This document shows positions 62,111-64,000 of a DNA stretch of 64,000 nucleotides, one piece after another. The stretch is taken from positions 1 through 64,000 of the forward strand of contig CALBEY010000020.1 in the NCBI GenBank assembly GCA_937888805.1, written 5' to 3'. This DNA comes from an uncultured Burkholderiaceae bacterium. Lineage in GTDB: Bacteria; Pseudomonadota; Gammaproteobacteria; Burkholderiales; Burkholderiaceae_B. Within the stretch, counting starts at the first letter, position 1; every line of letters begins with the position of its first letter. The notes beneath the pieces were generated by a model. The model was not told the origin of the DNA. It ran no database searches and saw nothing but the letters and a program-made list of their open reading frames with translations. Position numbers and translations under genes: made by a program.

Positions 62111-63212
62111 TATCTGATGTGCGCGCCTGAAGGAGTTCGGCTGCTTGTTCGCAGGCTTGCTCAAGCGCCATGGGTCCGTTGGTCAGGCTAAAGGCCGCCG
62201 TTAAGCCCACGTCATAGAGCGACTGGTACCCATCACCCAAGCGTCCTACCAGTGCAATCACGGGCACGGCATGGCGTTGCGCCACTTCAATCACCCCCAT
62301 GGGTGTTTTGCCTTGGAGTGTTTGCGCATCCATGCTGCCCTCACCAGTGAAGACCAAGTCAGCCGCTTGCATGGCTTGGTCAAGCGACACGAGCTCAGCC
62401 ACCATTGCCGCACCAGGTCTCATTTGTGCGTTTAACCATGCCATGGCAGCAAACCCCAACCCACCGGCTGCGCCAGCGCCAGGCGAGTGGCGTTCGTCGC
62501 GTGACAAAACTTGCGCACTGAAATCAGCCAAACGTGATAAAGCCTCGTCGAGCAGGCTCACCATTTCAGGTGTGGCCCCTTTTTGTGGCCCAAACGTCGC
62601 TGATGCGCCCTTGGGACCGCAAAGCGGATTGTTCACATCGGTGGCGATCATGATTTTGGTGCGCAACAAACGAGGATCAAGTCCACTGGCATCGATTCGA
62701 GCGAGATTGAGTAAGGCGGCACCACCGGCAGGTAGCAATTGATCGTGCTGGTCAAGCCAACGAATCCCGAGTGCACGCAGCATACCAACGCCACCATCGT
62801 TGGTGGCCGAACCCCCTGCAGTCAGTACAATGGTGTCTGCGCCAGCGTCTAAGGCTGCCAACATCAGCTGGCCCACGCCAAAGGTGTCTGCTCGCAGTGG
62901 ATCGCGTTCAATGGGTGCCACTTGTTCTAGGCCTGCGGCGCTGGCCATTTCAATCAGGGCTGTTTGTTTTTGTAACCAGCCCCACTGCGCCAGTCGAGGG
63001 CGCCCAAGCGCATCAAGTACAGTTAGCTCACGCGATTGACCCGCCGTGGCTTGAAGAACCGTTTCCAGGGTGCCTTCACCGCCGTCAGCCATGGGAATGC
63101 AAACCGTCGATGCGTCTGGCAAGACGGCTTTAATACCTCTTTCTATGGCTTGAGCCACGGCCAAAGCGCCGAGACTTTCTTTAAATGAGTCGGGGGCGAT
63201 TACGATTTTCAT
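62061..63212 (-). CDS. Glycerate kinase (GarK/GlxK type)
   Basis: 383 residues from the ATG at 63212, fitting the [21 protein letters not shown]-terminus of type II glycerate kinases. Conserved [19 protein letters not shown] and [17 protein letters not shown] segments with later [18 protein letters not shown] mark the family. It phosphorylates glycerate with ATP. The 3' end overlaps rsmA tail-to-tail by 50 bp. A longer in-frame start exists but is less likely because it falls over the next gene. Confidence 0.86.
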   Translation of the reverse strand: MKIVIAPDSFKESLGALAVAQAIERGIKAVLPDASTVCIPMADGGEGTLETVLQATAGQSRELTVLDALGRPRLAQWGWLQKQTALIEMASAAGLEQVAPIERDPLRADTFGVGQLMLAALDAGADTIVLTAGGSATNDGGVGMLRALGIRWLDQHDQLLPAGGAALLNLARIDASGLDPRLLRTKIMIATDVNNPLCGPKGASATFGPQKGATPEMVSLLDEALSRLADFSAQVLSRDERHSPGAGAAGGLGFAAMAWLNAQMRPGAAMVAELVSLDQAMQAADLVFTGEGSMDAQTLQGKTPMGVIEVAQRHAVPVIALVGRLGDGYQSLYDVGLTAAFSLTNGPMALEQACEQAAELLQARTSDIMRTWLKAASARTKHH

Positions 63213-63229
63213 GAGCGAAATGGCCAGCG

Positions 63230-64000
63230 CTAACTGACCCCAAAAAAGGCATAACAAACAAAGATAGCGGTCACAATACCGGCGAAGTCGGCAAACAGGG
63301 CGCAACCCACCGCATGGCGTGCACGTTGTATTCCCACGGCCCCAAAATAAACCGCCAAGACGTAAAACGTGGTTTCTGTACTGCCTTGGAGTGTTGCAGC
63401 CAGTAGCCCCGCAAAACTGTCAACGCCATGAAACTGCATGGTTTCAATCATCATGGCACGAGCGGCACTGCCAGAAAAGGGCTTGACGAATGCTGTGGGT
63501 AAAGCATCAATAAAGCGCGTGTCACCACCAATGATTTCGACCCCCCAACGAATCGCTTCAATCATGAAGGTCAGGGCGCCAGAGGCTCGCAACAAGCCGA
63601 TCGCACAAAGCATGGCAACCAGATAGGGCAACAAGTCTTTGGCAATGTCAAAACCTTGTTTGGCGCCATCAATAAATGATTCGTAAACTGGAATTTTTCG
63701 CCAAGCACCCATCACCAAAAACAGCACAATGATGCCTAAGAGCACCAAGTTGCCCGCCAGGCTAGAAACATGCGCCAAGGTGGCTGTGGCTAGCGTTGCC
63801 GCCATCGCCATGATGGATCCCATGATCAAGGCGGTACCGGCTAACCAGAGCAACACAACGGGGTCACGCAAAGGCAGTCGTTGCACCCAACTGACCGCTA
63901 AAAAACCCGCCACGGTGGATGCACAGGTTGCCAGCAAGATGGGTAAGAACACCAAGGTCGGATCTGTCGCCCCTTGCTGCAGGCGATACATAAAAATGGT
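63230..64000 (-). CDS. Nucleoside-recognition/SpmAB-like membrane protein, partial (5' end outside window)
   Basis: At least 253 residues, with no stop before the window edge, so the gene starts beyond base 64000. Several membrane segments with PTAFVKPFSGSAARAMMIET and TLQGSTETTFYVLAVYFGAVG, a pattern found in the SpmB half of spore maturation proteins and related nucleoside-recognition proteins. The C-terminal half appears complete; the SpmA-like half would lie upstream. Function in non-sporulating bacteria is unknown. It sits 17 bp before the glycerate kinase gene and may be co-transcribed. Confidence 0.7.
   Translation of the reverse strand, partial: TIFMYRLQQGATDPTLVFLPILLATCASTVAGFLAVSWVQRLPLRDPVVLLWLAGTALIMGSIMAMAATLATATLAHVSSLAGNLVLLGIIVLFLVMGAWRKIPVYESFIDGAKQGFDIAKDLLPYLVAMLCAIGLLRASGALTFMIEAIRWGVEIIGGDTRFIDALPTAFVKPFSGSAARAMMIETMQFHGVDSFAGLLAATLQGSTETTFYVLAVYFGAVGIQRARHAVGCALFADFAGIVTAIFVCYAFFGVS

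Noticed and set aside
62061-63305. Glycerate kinase start at 63305
   Set aside because: It would overlap the upstream membrane protein gene and adds a non-homologous Cys/Arg-rich stretch before the expected [10 protein letters not shown] start.

Overview
This is a chromosomal window from a Gram-negative bacterium, most likely a betaproteobacterium of the order Burkholderiales. The right-hand end carries the lptD-surA-rsmA block with divergent amgK-murU, an arrangement familiar from that order. The rest is dense with TRAP and branched-chain-amino-acid-type ABC importers and CoA-dependent catabolic genes, as in Alcaligenaceae-like environmental heterotrophs. The order-level call is inference from gene content; genus cannot be read from this sequence. 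No rRNA, tRNA, CRISPR array, prophage or intact insertion sequence was seen.

Layout. 1-4.4 kb and 4.4-9.3 kb (minus strand): a SAF-domain dehydrogenase and a CIA30-like exported protein follow a TRAP operon. That operon reads dctP, terminator, dctQ, dctM, amidase, a 66-aa membrane protein, a methyltransferase with a lipoprotein-type signal, and an acetylpolyamine-amidohydrolase-like enzyme. It looks like uptake and hydrolysis of an acylated amine or amide. 9.6-15.2 kb (plus): a full Liv-type ABC importer (K-H-M-G-F) followed by a hydrolase with the complete fluoroacetate dehalogenase active-site set. 15.3-16.7 kb: an AT-richer outer-membrane beta-barrel gene and a decayed stretch. 16.7-21.4 kb (minus): a second Liv importer (G-F-K-H-M). 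21.6-25.1 kb (minus): AsmA and an HD-like/DUF6817-type protein. 25.2-28.7 kb: a small conserved-looking protein, two MFS transporters and an RfaH/NusG paralogue. 28.9-33.6 kb (plus): glutathione transferase, short-chain dehydrogenase, diaminopropionate ammonia-lyase, an M20 carbamoylase-type hydrolase and a parvulin-type foldase.

34.6-44.0 kb (plus) is the most system-like part. A third Liv importer is joined without a visible break to acyl-CoA dehydrogenase, acyl-CoA ligase, a citrate-synthase-fold citryl-CoA-lyase-like protein and two enoyl-CoA hydratases. Read together they predict import of a carboxylic acid, CoA activation, desaturation, hydration and C-C cleavage. 44.0-50.4 kb (minus): TauD-type dioxygenase, FrnE-type DsbA protein, PaaI-type thioesterase and an RND efflux pair without an outer-membrane channel. 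50.5-54.3 kb (plus): isocitrate/isopropylmalate-type dehydrogenase, renalase-like flavoprotein, an atypical DapA-fold lyase and an RraA-fold protein. Behind these lies a frameshifted remnant of aspartate ammonia-lyase. 54.8-64 kb: a DUF6776-like coiled-coil membrane protein, the MurU/AmgK peptidoglycan recycling pair, LptD, SurA, RsmA, glycerate kinase, and a nucleoside-recognition/SpmAB-type membrane protein cut by the window edge.

Best candidates for a second look: the importer-plus-CoA-ligase-plus-citryl-CoA-lyase operon; the methyltransferase with an export signal; the terminator between dctP and dctQM; the Walker-A Lys-to-Arg change in one LivF; the SurA with a run of ten prolines; and the aspA remnant. 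Substrates are inferred, not shown.
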